This document shows positions 26,408 to 35,367 of a DNA stretch of 64,000 bases, in pieces. The stretch lies in contig JADJRH010000001.1 in assembly GCA_016712345.1 (NCBI GenBank), positions 4,526,001-4,590,000 of the forward strand, written 5' to 3'. A program made the position numbers and the translations under genes. The first letter of the stretch is position 1, and the number at the start of each line of letters is the position of its first letter. This DNA comes from Polyangiaceae bacterium (lineage in GTDB: Bacteria; Myxococcota_A; Polyangia; Polyangiales; Polyangiaceae). The notes below the pieces were generated by a model. That model was not told the origin of the DNA and made no database searches. It was given only the letters and a program-made list of their open reading frames with translations.

Positions 26408-26600
26408 CAGGATACCTCCGTCGGGCGCCCGGCACTCTCGCTTAGCAAGCGCATGAAGTCAAGCGATAGGGCAGGCGCTCATGGCGCGCCAACGTGCACG
26501 CTTGTTCCATCGCGGCCTGACGCCTCCTTTCGCCTGCGGCGAGGCGTAACCGTCTGACCAATCTACCCATGGTAAGGCTCAGGTCTTACCTAGGGTAAGC
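26408..26600. repeat. Duplication junction with minisatellite units
   Basis: Upstream region of copy 1, about 85% similar to the upstream region of copy 2 (28272-28430). At 26562-26598 there are two CTACCCATGGTAAGGCTCAGG-type units, so the minisatellite sits at the boundary of the duplicated segment. Confidence 0.7.
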
Positions 26601-28271
26601 CTACCCCAAAAGCTCCTGGACCCGCTTCACCCATACCTTTTTGCCATCAAAGGCTATGGCGTATTCGTGCACGGGAGTTGCGCCGGCGTTCTCCAGCTCG
26701 GTGGCATATTTGCGGTCTCGCACCTGCTTGGCGGCGTCCGCGAGCACTTCTTCGGGCGTCTCGTCTTCGTCTCGCACCTTTAATTCGATCACCACGCCCG
26801 GACGCCCCGGGGTTTTGGGTCGCATGAGCACGTCGGCGCGGCCATAGCCCGATTCGCGGTTTGATCGAACGTCGTAGTGCGATTCTAAGTGTACCAAGAG
26901 CCCGAGCACCAGCCCGTGGTAGAGCTTTTCAGGCTCGCGCCCTCCGGCGTCTTGAAAGGACATGGCGGTGAGCAAGATGCGTTCGAGAAACTTCTGCACC
27001 TTGGTGGCATTGCCATTGAGCAGCGCTTGTACAAGTTCGTCGAGCATGCCCCGGTTGGGGACGGCCTTGCTCAGCCAATTGCGGAACATGTTCTCGTAAA
27101 CGATTTGGATTTCTTTATTGGGAATGCACAAAAAACCCGTATATCGCCCTTCGTTGAACACGAGTTTCGCCAGCTTGAGGTACCCCGAGAACAACAGAAA
27201 ATTCCAAAGCGCGTCGGGCCGCTGGTCGATGTCCCGAAGCACAATGCTGTCGTCGAGAGTCACCTCAATGGTCTCGCCATGGAGGAGCGCCGCGGACATC
27301 GCAGAGAGTCCCATTCCCTGCCGCGTCGCAAGGCGCTCAATGAGATCGTGCGCGCTCGTGTTGACCCAATACGGCCCGAGGATACCTTTTTTGACGTAAT
27401 TGAGAATCGACCAGGGGTTATAGATCACGTGCCCACCAAAGAGATATCCGTTGTACCAGGACCGGACCTCTTCGAGGTGCTCTGTGTCGACGATGGTTGC
27501 CACTTCTTCTTCGGTGAACCCGAACGACGTCGCGTAGGTAGGGCTCATGATCGAATACACGTCGATGTTGTTCAGGCCCGAGAACATGTTTTCTTTCGAC
27601 ACGCGCAAGATGCCCGTCAGCACGCCTTTGAAGAGGGCTGAATTGTCTTTGAGGGCTGCGGATAGGAAGTTGCGGAAGAACAGGACAATATCGTCGAAAA
27701 AACCATTCTGGTAGCCGGATTGAATGGGCGTGTCGTATTCATCGATCAGAATGACGATGCGCTCTCCATGATGCTCTTGAAGCACCTCCATGAGATCCAA
27801 TAGCGATGATTCCAGATCACTCTTGCTCGCCCTGCCTGACAAGAGCCTTTCGAGTCGGAGCGCTCGACCCGAATCGAGGGGTTTGCCATCGATCACGTAC
27901 CGATGTTCGCGGCAAAGTCGCTCGATTTGCTTTCCAACCTCAACCAACGTTTCGGAGAATGTCTTCTCCTTAACATCCTTGAACGTGACAAATAACGTTG
28001 GATACTTCTGAAAATGCGCCATTGCCTTGGGGTCACGCGTAACGGCCAACCCCTCGAACAAGTGGGATAGGTTCTCGTCGGTTTTGCGGAGAAAGTAACC
28101 CAGCGCCGAGATGTTGATCGTTTTGCCAAACCGCCGCGGACGCGGGAAAAGCAGGACCAAGCTTGGATCTGCCAGCACCTGAGCGATAAACTCTGACTTG
28201 TCGATGTACCCCATCCCCGCTTCGCGAAGCGAGCGAAAGTCAGATTCACCAATGGCAGGAACGAACTTCAA
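26601..28271 (-). CDS. AAA-ATPase-like / PD-(D/E)XK nuclease-domain protein, copy 2
   Basis: 556 residues, same length and architecture as the copy at 24737-26407. The TTG start at 28271 with GGAGG 7 bp upstream is chosen by homology to copy 1; the open frame extends 49 codons further but that sequence is non-coding duplicate. Residues about 100-175 differ strongly (KTFSETLVEVGKQIERLCRE versus STYEKTLASIGSRIQTLYEE) while flanks are almost identical at the DNA level, which suggests gene conversion or replacement of that segment. Confidence 0.88.
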   Translation of the reverse strand: MKFVPAIGESDFRSLREAGMGYIDKSEFIAQVLADPSLVLLFPRPRRFGKTINISALGYFLRKTDENLSHLFEGLAVTRDPKAMAHFQKYPTLFVTFKDVKEKTFSETLVEVGKQIERLCREHRYVIDGKPLDSGRALRLERLLSGRASKSDLESSLLDLMEVLQEHHGERIVILIDEYDTPIQSGYQNGFFDDIVLFFRNFLSAALKDNSALFKGVLTGILRVSKENMFSGLNNIDVYSIMSPTYATSFGFTEEEVATIVDTEHLEEVRSWYNGYLFGGHVIYNPWSILNYVKKGILGPYWVNTSAHDLIERLATRQGMGLSAMSAALLHGETIEVTLDDSIVLRDIDQRPDALWNFLLFSGYLKLAKLVFNEGRYTGFLCIPNKEIQIVYENMFRNWLSKAVPNRGMLDELVQALLNGNATKVQKFLERILLTAMSFQDAGGREPEKLYHGLVLGLLVHLESHYDVRSNRESGYGRADVLMRPKTPGRPGVVIELKVRDEDETPEEVLADAAKQVRDRKYATELENAGATPVHEYAIAFDGKKVWVKRVQELLG

Positions 28272-28858
28272 CAGGACACCTCCGTCGGGCGCCCGTGCAC
28301 TCTCGCCCAGCAAGCGCATGAAGTCAAGCCACGCGCTCATGGCGCGCCAAGGTGCACGCTTGTTCCATCGCGGCCTGACGCCTCCTTCGCTTGCGCCGCC
28401 GCGTAACCGTCCGACCAATCTACCGATGGTAAGATTTGGGTCTACCCATGGTAAGACTTGGTCTACCGATGGTAAGATTTGGGTCTACCCATGGTAAGAT
28501 CTGGGTCTACCCATGGCAAGGTTCGGGCTTGCCCACGGTAAGATTCAAGTCTACCCATGGTAAGGTTCGGGTTGCCCACGGTAAGATTCAAGTCTACCGA
28601 TGGTAAGGTTCAGGTCTATTTGGGGGAGACGGCGCGAAATGGGTCCGAGGCGGCGTTCGTCCTGGCGGCCGACACTCCTTGGCGAACGGTGCGCGCTCGG
28701 CCCCTGAAATCAGGGCGTGACGCGCTGCCACCCAAATTTCGAAGCGCATGCACTGGCCTGTGGGGGGCGTTGCGGGGGGCGCGCCCCCCGCCCCCAGAAA
28801 AGGATGCCACAGGGGATGAGCGTCGTGACAGTGTACGTTGGTTGTTTGTAAAGACGCC
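28272..28858. repeat. Minisatellite array and dispersed repeat II, copy 3
   Basis: 28419-28614: nine tandem 21-22 bp units of the type TCTACCCATGGTAAGATTTGG with TCTACCGATGG and TTGCCCACGG variants. 28622-28700: repeat II (GGCGGCCGACACTCCTTGGC shared). 28760-28795: G-rich then C-rich inverted block (GGGGGGCGTTGCGGGGGGCG / CGCCCCCCGCCCCC). No gene. Confidence 0.8.
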
Positions 28859-30406
28859 TTATTGGGTGACGCGGAGTATAAAAGAGTCGAGTCCGCCTTG
28901 GCTCTCAACGATTTCACCACCGATGTTGAGGGTGCCAGTTAGGTCGCCGCCGAGAACAACGGCGTTGCATGGGTCGAATGCGACGGTGCGGGCGCGTTGA
29001 TCGGAGATGCCGCCAAACGATGTGGCTTTGGAAACGGTGCCGTCGAGGCTCATTTGGAGGAGAAAGATGTCGTCGCCGCCTGCGCTTGTGAGGGTGGTGT
29101 TGCCTGTATTCAAGGCCCCTTGGAATCCGCCGGCGACAAGGAGGTTGTCTGAGGCGGTGACAACGGCTGCTCGGCCAATTTGTTCGGCGGGGTCACCGAA
29201 GCGTTTGGCGAAAAGGGAGGTGCCTTGGGCGTCGAAGCGGGCGACGAATACGTCATCTTGAGTGTCGGCGATGAGGCTTGTTCCGTCGATGTTGAGGGTG
29301 CCGCGGAATGAGCCGACGAGGGCAACGCTGTTGTCGGAGAAGGCGGCTGCGGCGCGGGCTTCTTGGCTTGTGTCGTCGCCGAAGCTGCGGGCGAACACAG
29401 GAGTCAGGTTGGAGTTGAGTCGAGTCAGGAACACGTCGCGGCTGCCGGCGCTGACAAGGACATCGGCGCCGAAGGTGAGTGTGTTTTGAAACGAGCCGGC
29501 GAGGTAGGTGTGGTCGGCGGCGCCGGTGATGGAGAGTGCGCCGGCTTTGACGGCGAGGGCAAACTGGGTGGCATTGATGACGGCGCCGTTTGGGGAGATA
29601 CGGGTAACGAACAGGTCGTTTTGAGTGCTGGTGAGGGAGATGGCGCCGAATTGGGAAGTGCCTGTGAAGTCTCCCGCAACAAGGATATCGCCGCCGGGTT
29701 CGACGGTGAGCGCTCGGGCATCGGCGTTGATGAATTGGAGTGCGTACACAACGTTGCCAAGAGCGTCGACGCGGGCGACGAACGCATCGGGGCCGGCGAT
29801 GCTTGTGAGGGTTGTGGGGCCGAATTTCACTACGCCGTCAAAGGTGCCAGCGAATACGGCGCCTCCGTCGGGCAAAGGGGCGAGGGCTTTGATGCGGTCG
29901 TCGTAAACCGAGCCGAAGGTCTGGGACCAAGCAACGCTGCCGTCGGCGAAGTGGCGAACGAGGAGTGCATCGGATCCGCCGGCGCTCGCGAAGGATTGGG
30001 TGCCGACTTTGGTGGCTCCGATGAATTCTCCGGCTCCAAAAAAGCCTCCGTTGGTGTCGACTCCAACAGCAAGGATGCGCGTTTCTTCGGCGAATGCGGT
30101 GCCGCCGTAGCGATCGGCGATGTCGGTGCACCCGCCGCCGCTGCCGCCGACTCCGGTGGTGGTTGTGGTGGATGACGTGGTGGTGCCGCCGGAGCCGCCG
30201 GAGCCGCCGGTGGTGCTGGAGGTGGTGTTGCCGCCGGAACCGCCGGTGCCGGAGGAGGTGGACGCGATGCCGCCGGAACCGCCGGTGGACGTTGCGGTCG
30301 TGGCGCCTGTGCCACCGGTTCCTTTGGTTTCTTCGGTGCAACCGGTGAGAGCGGCAGCGAAAGACAAGAGAGCGGCGGGAGCCAAAAGAATGCGCTTGGA
30401 AAGCAT
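28859..30406 (-). CDS. Lipoprotein with beta-propeller-like repeats
   Basis: 515 residues. Signal peptide with lipobox (FAAALTGC), a long Gly/Ser/Thr linker of about 65 residues, then repeated SBBP-like blades (GSDALLVRHFADGSVAWSQT; GPDAFVARVDALGNVVYALQ; RDVFLTRLNSNLTPVFARSF). Expected at the outer membrane, surface or periplasm. Divergent from the Cys-rich lipoprotein at 30491 across an 84-bp promoter region. Ligand unknown. Confidence 0.87.
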   Translation of the reverse strand: MLSKRILLAPAALLSFAAALTGCTEETKGTGGTGATTATSTGGSGGIASTSSGTGGSGGNTTSSTTGGSGGSGGTTTSSTTTTTGVGGSGGGCTDIADRYGGTAFAEETRILAVGVDTNGGFFGAGEFIGATKVGTQSFASAGGSDALLVRHFADGSVAWSQTFGSVYDDRIKALAPLPDGGAVFAGTFDGVVKFGPTTLTSIAGPDAFVARVDALGNVVYALQFINADARALTVEPGGDILVAGDFTGTSQFGAISLTSTQNDLFVTRISPNGAVINATQFALAVKAGALSITGAADHTYLAGSFQNTLTFGADVLVSAGSRDVFLTRLNSNLTPVFARSFGDDTSQEARAAAAFSDNSVALVGSFRGTLNIDGTSLIADTQDDVFVARFDAQGTSLFAKRFGDPAEQIGRAAVVTASDNLLVAGGFQGALNTGNTTLTSAGGDDIFLLQMSLDGTVSKATSFGGISDQRARTVAFDPCNAVVLGGDLTGTLNIGGEIVESQGGLDSFILRVTQ

Positions 30407-30490
30407 GTGAAATCGTCAAGCGAGAGGGTGCGGCATGTCAACGCGGGTGAGTGCTCGCGTTGGCGCGGAGTTTGCCGGTACGCTGCGCCC

Positions 30491-31117
30491 ATGATGCGGC
30501 GTTTGGCTTTGGGTGTGGCGTTGTTTGGGGCGTTGGTTTCGGCTGCGTGCGGCGGCAAAGTGTACGTTGACGCGAGCACCGGTTCAGGTGGTTCGGGGGG
30601 TTCGGGCTCCATCACGGCGACGGGGAACACCGCGACAACCGGATCAGGTGCGGGCGGCACAAACATCCAAACGGCGTGTGAAAAGTTGTGTTCGGTGGGG
30701 GATGCGTACGGTTGCGATACGGGCGGTCCGTCGTGCGCGCCGAGTTGTGCGAGTGCCATCGATTCAACACCTGCGGAGTGTCAGGGGCTTTATGTGGCGG
30801 CGCTGGAGTGCATTACGGCGTCGATTCCGTCGGTGGGCTGCGAGCTTGAAAACGTGTGTCTCGCGGAGCTTCAAGAGTTGAACGTGTGTCTGTCATCGAC
30901 AACGTGCGGAGCGGCGGAGTGTTACGACACGGGAACGGGCTGTGGATGCAAAGGGGAGTGTCAGGGGCAGGTGCGTTCGACGGAATGTTCGGCTTCAGGC
31001 ACGGGGTACGCGTGTGATTGTTTCTTGAATGGGGAGCTTGTGGGCTCGTGCTCCGAGTCGTCGTCGGGGTCGGTTTGCGACATTCAATATGGGTGTTGCG
31101 GGTTGCTTTTCGGCTAA
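30491..31117 (+). CDS. Cys-rich lipoprotein
   Basis: 208 residues from MMRRLALGVALFGALVSAAC, a lipoprotein signal with the lipidated Cys in SAACGG. After a Ser/Gly linker comes a domain with many Cys (CEKLCSVGDAYGCDTG, CAPSCAS; later CYDTGTGCGCKGECQG, CDCFLNGELVGSC). The C-terminal CxCKGxCQG module is shared with the next gene. The ATG at 30491 is preferred over the upstream frame because it starts exactly at the signal peptide. Confidence 0.8.
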   Translation: MMRRLALGVALFGALVSAACGGKVYVDASTGSGGSGGSGSITATGNTATTGSGAGGTNIQTACEKLCSVGDAYGCDTGGPSCAPSCASAIDSTPAECQGLYVAALECITASIPSVGCELENVCLAELQELNVCLSSTTCGAAECYDTGTGCGCKGECQGQVRSTECSASGTGYACDCFLNGELVGSCSESSSGSVCDIQYGCCGLLFG

Positions 31118-31228
31118 GGGGTGTGAAGGCACTCCCTGCTCGCGGAGCCTTTTCAGCTCGGCGCGTGAAGACGAGATGGTCGGCGCGCAACGAGTCATCT
31201 TTGTGAACGATCAAGCTTGGAGGGTCTC

Positions 31229-31579
31229 ATGAAAATCGCCCCCGTTATGGCCGTGTTGGTGTGCTTCTCTTTGGCGTTCGGATGCGGGGGCAAAGTGCAA
31301 ACAGACCGCGACGGGGGCGGGGGCGGGGGCGGAGGTGCCGGGGGATCGGGGGATGGGGGCGCGGCGTCGTGCGAATCGATCGACTGTTCTGAAAGCGGTT
31401 CGGCATGCACGTGCCAAACGCAGTGCCAGGGGGCCGATCTCAAGGCGGAGTGCAAAGCCGACGGTGGCGACATCATTTGCACGTGCCACTACGACAATAA
31501 ATATCTGGGGCTTTGCTCAAACTTCGGCGGGGATGTTTGCGGTTTGCCGGGCGGGTGCTGCTACGCGTATCTGCCTTAG
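31229..31579 (+). CDS. Small Cys-rich lipoprotein
   Basis: 116 residues, start ATG 31229 with GGAGGG just upstream. Lipobox LAFGCGGK, then a Gly-rich linker and a compact Cys-rich domain (ESGSACTCQTQCQGADLKAE, ICTCHYDNKYLGLC, DVCGLPGGCCY). A shortened paralogue of the C-terminal half of the preceding lipoprotein; the two may be products of duplication. Confidence 0.8.
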   Translation: MKIAPVMAVLVCFSLAFGCGGKVQTDRDGGGGGGGGAGGSGDGGAASCESIDCSESGSACTCQTQCQGADLKAECKADGGDIICTCHYDNKYLGLCSNFGGDVCGLPGGCCYAYLP

Positions 31580-31635
31580 TCGGGGGGTCTTGCGGATGAG
31601 GAGCGGTTGAGCTAATCCGCGCGGTCCATTTTGCC

Positions 31636-31653
31636 GCACGAGTTATCTCGTGC
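31636..31653. promoter_or_regulatory. Perfect inverted repeat upstream of a small gene
   Basis: GCACGAG-TTAT-CTCGTGC, 14 bp before the ATG of 31667-32032 and just ahead of its ribosome site. It could be an operator or a 5'-leader hairpin controlling translation. Confidence 0.45.
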
Positions 31654-31666
31654 ACTGGAGATCACG

Positions 31667-32032
31667 ATGGCTCGCAAATCACCGCTCGCGCTCGTTAAAG
31701 AAAAATTCGGCGATAAAGAAAAGCTCGTGGAAGCCGTAAAAGCTTTCATGAACGACGATCTGTGGGTGAAGCGCACCGCCGAAGATCGCGGCAAAGACCG
31801 CGGCATTGAGTACGTTTCAAACGCCAAGCTTCTGCGTCTCCACGCCACGTTTTCGGAGGTGAAGGAGAAGTTTGGTACGCGCGCCAAGCTCATTGATGCG
31901 CTCCTTGATCTCGAAAAACGCACCAAAGACGCCGGTTACAAAAAGCGCGTTGAGGCGTACCCCGTGCCGCGCCTTTACGATGCGTACAAAGTCGCCAAGC
32001 GAGCCGCGGATCGCGCTTCAAAAGCCGCTTAG
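31667..32032 (+). CDS. Conserved-looking small basic protein
   Basis: 121 residues, start MARKSPLALVKEKFGDKEKL with CTGGAG upstream. Lys-rich, helical; two similar segments (VKEKFGDKEKLVEAVKAFMN and VKEKFGTRAKLIDALLDLE) suggest an internal duplication. No signal peptide. Function unknown; a nucleoid or ribosome-associated role would fit its charge but is only a guess. Confidence 0.7.
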   Translation: MARKSPLALVKEKFGDKEKLVEAVKAFMNDDLWVKRTAEDRGKDRGIEYVSNAKLLRLHATFSEVKEKFGTRAKLIDALLDLEKRTKDAGYKKRVEAYPVPRLYDAYKVAKRAADRASKAA

Positions 32033-32092
32033 TCCCGCCGCCGCCAACAATATATTTAGCGCGCGCGTCGCCCCTGTTGTAGACGCGCGCCC

Positions 32093-32917
32093 GTGAATTC
32101 GTCCCACTCAACAGTTTTTGCCCCGGGCCTTTTCAACGGTCGCGTTGCCGTTGTGACCGGCGGTGGAAGCGGTATCGGCTTCGCCACCGCGCGCGACCTT
32201 TTGTCGCTCGGTGCGAGTGTTGCGATTTGCGGTCGCAAGCCCGACAAGATCGAGGCCGCTGCCAAGCTTCTTTCGGAGGGCGCCGGCGCCGATCGCGTAT
32301 TTTACGGCACCTGCGACATTCGCGACGTGGATCAGGTGTCTGCGTTCGTGACGAAGGTGCTCGAAAAGTTCGGGCGCGTGGACGTGCTCGTGAACAACGC
32401 GGGTGGGCAGTTTCCAAGCCCCGCGGAAGCGATGGCGCCGAAGGGTTGGGAAGCGGTGATTCGCAACAACTTGAACGGCACGTTTTTCATGACGCGTGAA
32501 GTGGCGACCCGGGCGATGATCCCGGCGCGTCGCGGGCGCATTGTGAACGTAACGGCGATGGTGTCGCGCGGCTTTCCGGGCATGAGCCACACGGGCGCTG
32601 CGCGCGCGGGCGTTGAAAATCTCACCAAGTCGCTGGCGGTGGAGTGGGCCGGCTACGGTATTCGGGTGAACGCTGTTGCACCCGGAAACAACATTCGCAC
32701 GAGCGGCACGGATCAATACGGCGCCGAGTTGCTGGAGATGACGCGCAAGGCCACGCCGCTGAAACGCCTTGGCACCGCGGATGAAGTGGCGCACGTCATC
32801 GTGTTTCTTGCGAGCGACGCGGCTGATTTCGTGACCGGCTCCGTTTGGGGGATCGACGGAGGCCAACCGCTGTGGGGCGACATTTGGCCGATCCCGGAGC
32901 CGGGTTCTTCTTCGTAG
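32093..32917 (+). CDS. Short-chain dehydrogenase/reductase, PECR-like
   Basis: 274 residues from GTG. Rossmann motif VAVVTGGGSGIGFATA, NNAG motif (VDVLVNNAGG), then SHTGAARAGVENLTKSLAVE where the classical YxxxK is replaced by HxGAAR. That is the signature of the peroxisomal trans-2-enoyl-CoA reductase (PECR) type, which works without the Tyr. It likely reduces an enoyl-CoA or related substrate with NAD(P)H. It precedes the membrane protein gene by 7 bp. Confidence 0.87.
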   Translation: MNSSHSTVFAPGLFNGRVAVVTGGGSGIGFATARDLLSLGASVAICGRKPDKIEAAAKLLSEGAGADRVFYGTCDIRDVDQVSAFVTKVLEKFGRVDVLVNNAGGQFPSPAEAMAPKGWEAVIRNNLNGTFFMTREVATRAMIPARRGRIVNVTAMVSRGFPGMSHTGAARAGVENLTKSLAVEWAGYGIRVNAVAPGNNIRTSGTDQYGAELLEMTRKATPLKRLGTADEVAHVIVFLASDAADFVTGSVWGIDGGQPLWGDIWPIPEPGSSS

Positions 32918-32924
32918 GTCGCCG

Positions 32925-35357
32925 ATGTCTTCCGAAAAAACGGACAACGATCCGACGTTGGGCAGTGAGGGCGGCGCGCCGTCGGAGGCGGGCGCGACAA
33001 GTGTACCTTCCGACTCAAGTGTACACACGCCGTCGGAGGCGGGCGCGACAAGTGTACCTTCCGACTCAAGTGTACACACGCCGGGGGTTGTGGAAATCAC
33101 CGCGGCGTCTCCCTCCAGTCCGCCGCAGCCCGCAGCGCCGACGCCGCCGCCTCCGAAAAAGATCGGGGAGCGCGTTCGCGATCTCGGTTTGGAAGCATGG
33201 AGGCGCGCGCGAACCTACTTTGATCAGCCGCCGACATTTTGGGTGGCCGCGGCGCCGTTGCTGGCCGTCTCGCTGATCCTTTTCACGCGCCTGCCCAACA
33301 CCAACTACATCTTTGATGAGCAGGAAGCGCTGCTCGCCAATCCGTACGTGAATCGGACGCAGGGGCTCCGATTTATCGACGCTATTCACCGCGATTTTTG
33401 GGGTCTTCCACCGGATCGAAGCGTTGGCAGTTACAGGCCGATTCCCAACTTTTTTTGGCGGCTCATTTGGCACGTCACCAAGCAGCCGTTCGTTCATCAC
33501 TTTTACAATGTGCTTTTTCACGCGCTTGTCGGCGCGCTCATCAGCGTGTTTGCGTACCGCGTGTCGCGTCGCCGCGACGTGGCGTACCTGTCGGGCTTCG
33601 TTTTCGTTGCGTGCGCCGTTCTGACAGAAGCGGTGAGCGGCATCGTGGGCATTGCCGATGTGTTTGGCGGAATGGGGGCGCTCCTTGCGCTCTGTGCGCT
33701 CACGCTTCGCGGTTGGTCCATGCCGTTCGGCGTGTTTGCCGCGGTGACGTTTGCTCTGTTTTCAAAGGAGAGCGGGCTTGTTCTTGTGCCGCTCGTTCCG
33801 GTGGCGGCGCTTCTCACCGCGCCTGTGTTGCACCCCGACAAACCGTCGCGCGTGGCTCGGACGGTGGCTTCGTTTGTGGCCGCCGCATGCGCATTTGTTC
33901 TTTACGTGGAGCTGCGCAAGCGGTGGTTTCCTTCGCCGCTTCCGGCGGAGCTTCAAGAAGAACTGCCCGCCACGGCAACACGTTCGCAGCAGTTGGTCCG
34001 CGATTTTTTGGTCTGGTTTCACCAAGCGCCGCTCCCCAAAGATCCGCTCAATAACCCGCTCGCAAACGTTGAACCCAAGCTCCGCATTGCGGGCGCGCTC
34101 CGTGTGTACGCACGGGGCATTGGCCAGTTGCTTTTTCCAAAAACGCTGAGCGGCGACTATTCGTTTCCGCAGGAGCCGGCGCCCGAAACGCCCATTTTTG
34201 CGGAGAGCGTTCTCGGCGGTCTGCTGATGGTCTTGCCCCTTCTGGCTGCCCTCGGGTTTTGGATCACGGCGATGGTTCGCGAACGCCGAGCGCGCCGTTC
34301 GGTTTCTGAAAAACAAAGTGTACACAACACGCCTAAGAGCTGGCTCCACGCTGCCTGGGTGCGGCCGGTGGGCCTTTCAATCTTTGGCCTGTCGCTCGGC
34401 TTGTTTCTGCTCGATCTGCTCGTTTTAAAGCTCGGAGCGTCGGGCATCGCGTGGAACTTTCCCATTCCGTTTTGGTTCTCGCGCTCGGGTGACGGCTCGT
34501 ATTGGCATGCCATTCCATGGCCGTTTATCGGTGTACCTTTCGGTCTTCTGGGCCTCGGCCTTGTTGCCGAAGGCGGCCCGCCGATTGTGCGCACCGAGAG
34601 CCTCGAAGAAGAAGTTCCGCTCGCGCGATCCGGCCTCATTCTCGCGGCGATCGGCCTTGTGTGGATGGTGGTCAGTTACTTCCCGCACTCCAACATTCCT
34701 GTGGTGCTGCCAACCGTGCGCGCCGAACGGTTTTGGTATTTCCCCGCTCTCGGTACGTCGATGGTGATTGCAGTTGGGTTTGCCGCGGCCCATTCGTTTT
34801 TCAAAAAGCGATCTCTGTCGCAGGTGGTGCCGGTCGCGTTTGGCCTATTTTTCTGCTTCCAATGCGTGCAGGCGTATCGCCACGCCATGGACTATCGAAA
34901 CGACCTTGTGTTTTGGGAAGCCACCAAAGACGCCGTTCCGAACAGCGCCAAAGCGCACCTCAACTACTCGGTAATGAAGGGCGCTCGCGGTGATCTTGAA
35001 ACGCGTCTCGTGGAGAGCCGCGAAGCGATGCGCCTCGCTCCCGATTGGCCCATGGCCCACATCTACACGGGCGATACGTTGTGTCGCCTGCATCGCCCGA
35101 CCGAAGCGTGGCCGCACTACAAAGAAGGTTTTGCGATAGGCCCCAACGAACAGAGCCTCATCTCGCTCGCGCTCCAATGTTTGTGGGATGAAAAGGTACT
35201 CAAAGAGTACGAAAAAGAGCTGCGTGAACTCGCCGACGCTCACCCGGGAAGTTGGATTGCGTACCTCGCGATCGACACGCTCGACAACGGCGAAAAACAC
35301 AACGGGGTTGACCCGAAATACAGGCCGCGCGGCTACAACGAAGGCCCCAAAGAATAG
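32925..35357 (+). CDS. TMTC-like polytopic membrane protein with TPR tail
   Basis: 810 residues. After a disordered N-terminus with a perfect 17-residue direct repeat (PSEAGATSVPSDSSVHT twice), there are about ten membrane helices and then a C-terminal TPR region (SAKAHLNYSVMKGARGDLET, HIYTGDTLCRLHRPTEAWPH). The layout is that of TMTC/O-mannosyltransferase-like proteins: periplasmic loop NYIFDEQEALLANPYV after the first helix and YRPIPNFFWRLIW. Predicted glycosyltransferase acting at the inner membrane; not proven. Tail-to-tail with the ABC gene, 10 bp apart. Confidence 0.75.
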   Translation: MSSEKTDNDPTLGSEGGAPSEAGATSVPSDSSVHTPSEAGATSVPSDSSVHTPGVVEITAASPSSPPQPAAPTPPPPKKIGERVRDLGLEAWRRARTYFDQPPTFWVAAAPLLAVSLILFTRLPNTNYIFDEQEALLANPYVNRTQGLRFIDAIHRDFWGLPPDRSVGSYRPIPNFFWRLIWHVTKQPFVHHFYNVLFHALVGALISVFAYRVSRRRDVAYLSGFVFVACAVLTEAVSGIVGIADVFGGMGALLALCALTLRGWSMPFGVFAAVTFALFSKESGLVLVPLVPVAALLTAPVLHPDKPSRVARTVASFVAAACAFVLYVELRKRWFPSPLPAELQEELPATATRSQQLVRDFLVWFHQAPLPKDPLNNPLANVEPKLRIAGALRVYARGIGQLLFPKTLSGDYSFPQEPAPETPIFAESVLGGLLMVLPLLAALGFWITAMVRERRARRSVSEKQSVHNTPKSWLHAAWVRPVGLSIFGLSLGLFLLDLLVLKLGASGIAWNFPIPFWFSRSGDGSYWHAIPWPFIGVPFGLLGLGLVAEGGPPIVRTESLEEEVPLARSGLILAAIGLVWMVVSYFPHSNIPVVLPTVRAERFWYFPALGTSMVIAVGFAAAHSFFKKRSLSQVVPVAFGLFFCFQCVQAYRHAMDYRNDLVFWEATKDAVPNSAKAHLNYSVMKGARGDLETRLVESREAMRLAPDWPMAHIYTGDTLCRLHRPTEAWPHYKEGFAIGPNEQSLISLALQCLWDEKVLKEYEKELRELADAHPGSWIAYLAIDTLDNGEKHNGVDPKYRPRGYNEGPKE
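32979..33080 (+). repeat. Perfect 51-bp tandem duplication
   Basis: Two identical 51-bp units (32979-33029, 33030-33080), each containing GTGTACC and GTGTACAC. It adds 17 residues to the disordered N-terminus of the membrane protein and is likely variable between strains. Confidence 0.93.
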
Positions 35358-35367
35358 CTCGGGCCGG

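Noticed and set aside
25025..27641. Two 250-codon plus-strand frames (25025-25777 and 26889-27641)
   Set aside because: They are antisense shadows of the duplicated ATPase genes; conserved only because the genes are duplicated.
28419..28614. Regular 22-bp repeats suggesting a CRISPR array
   Set aside because: The units are directly adjacent without unique spacers, vary in sequence, and no cas genes are present; it is a minisatellite.
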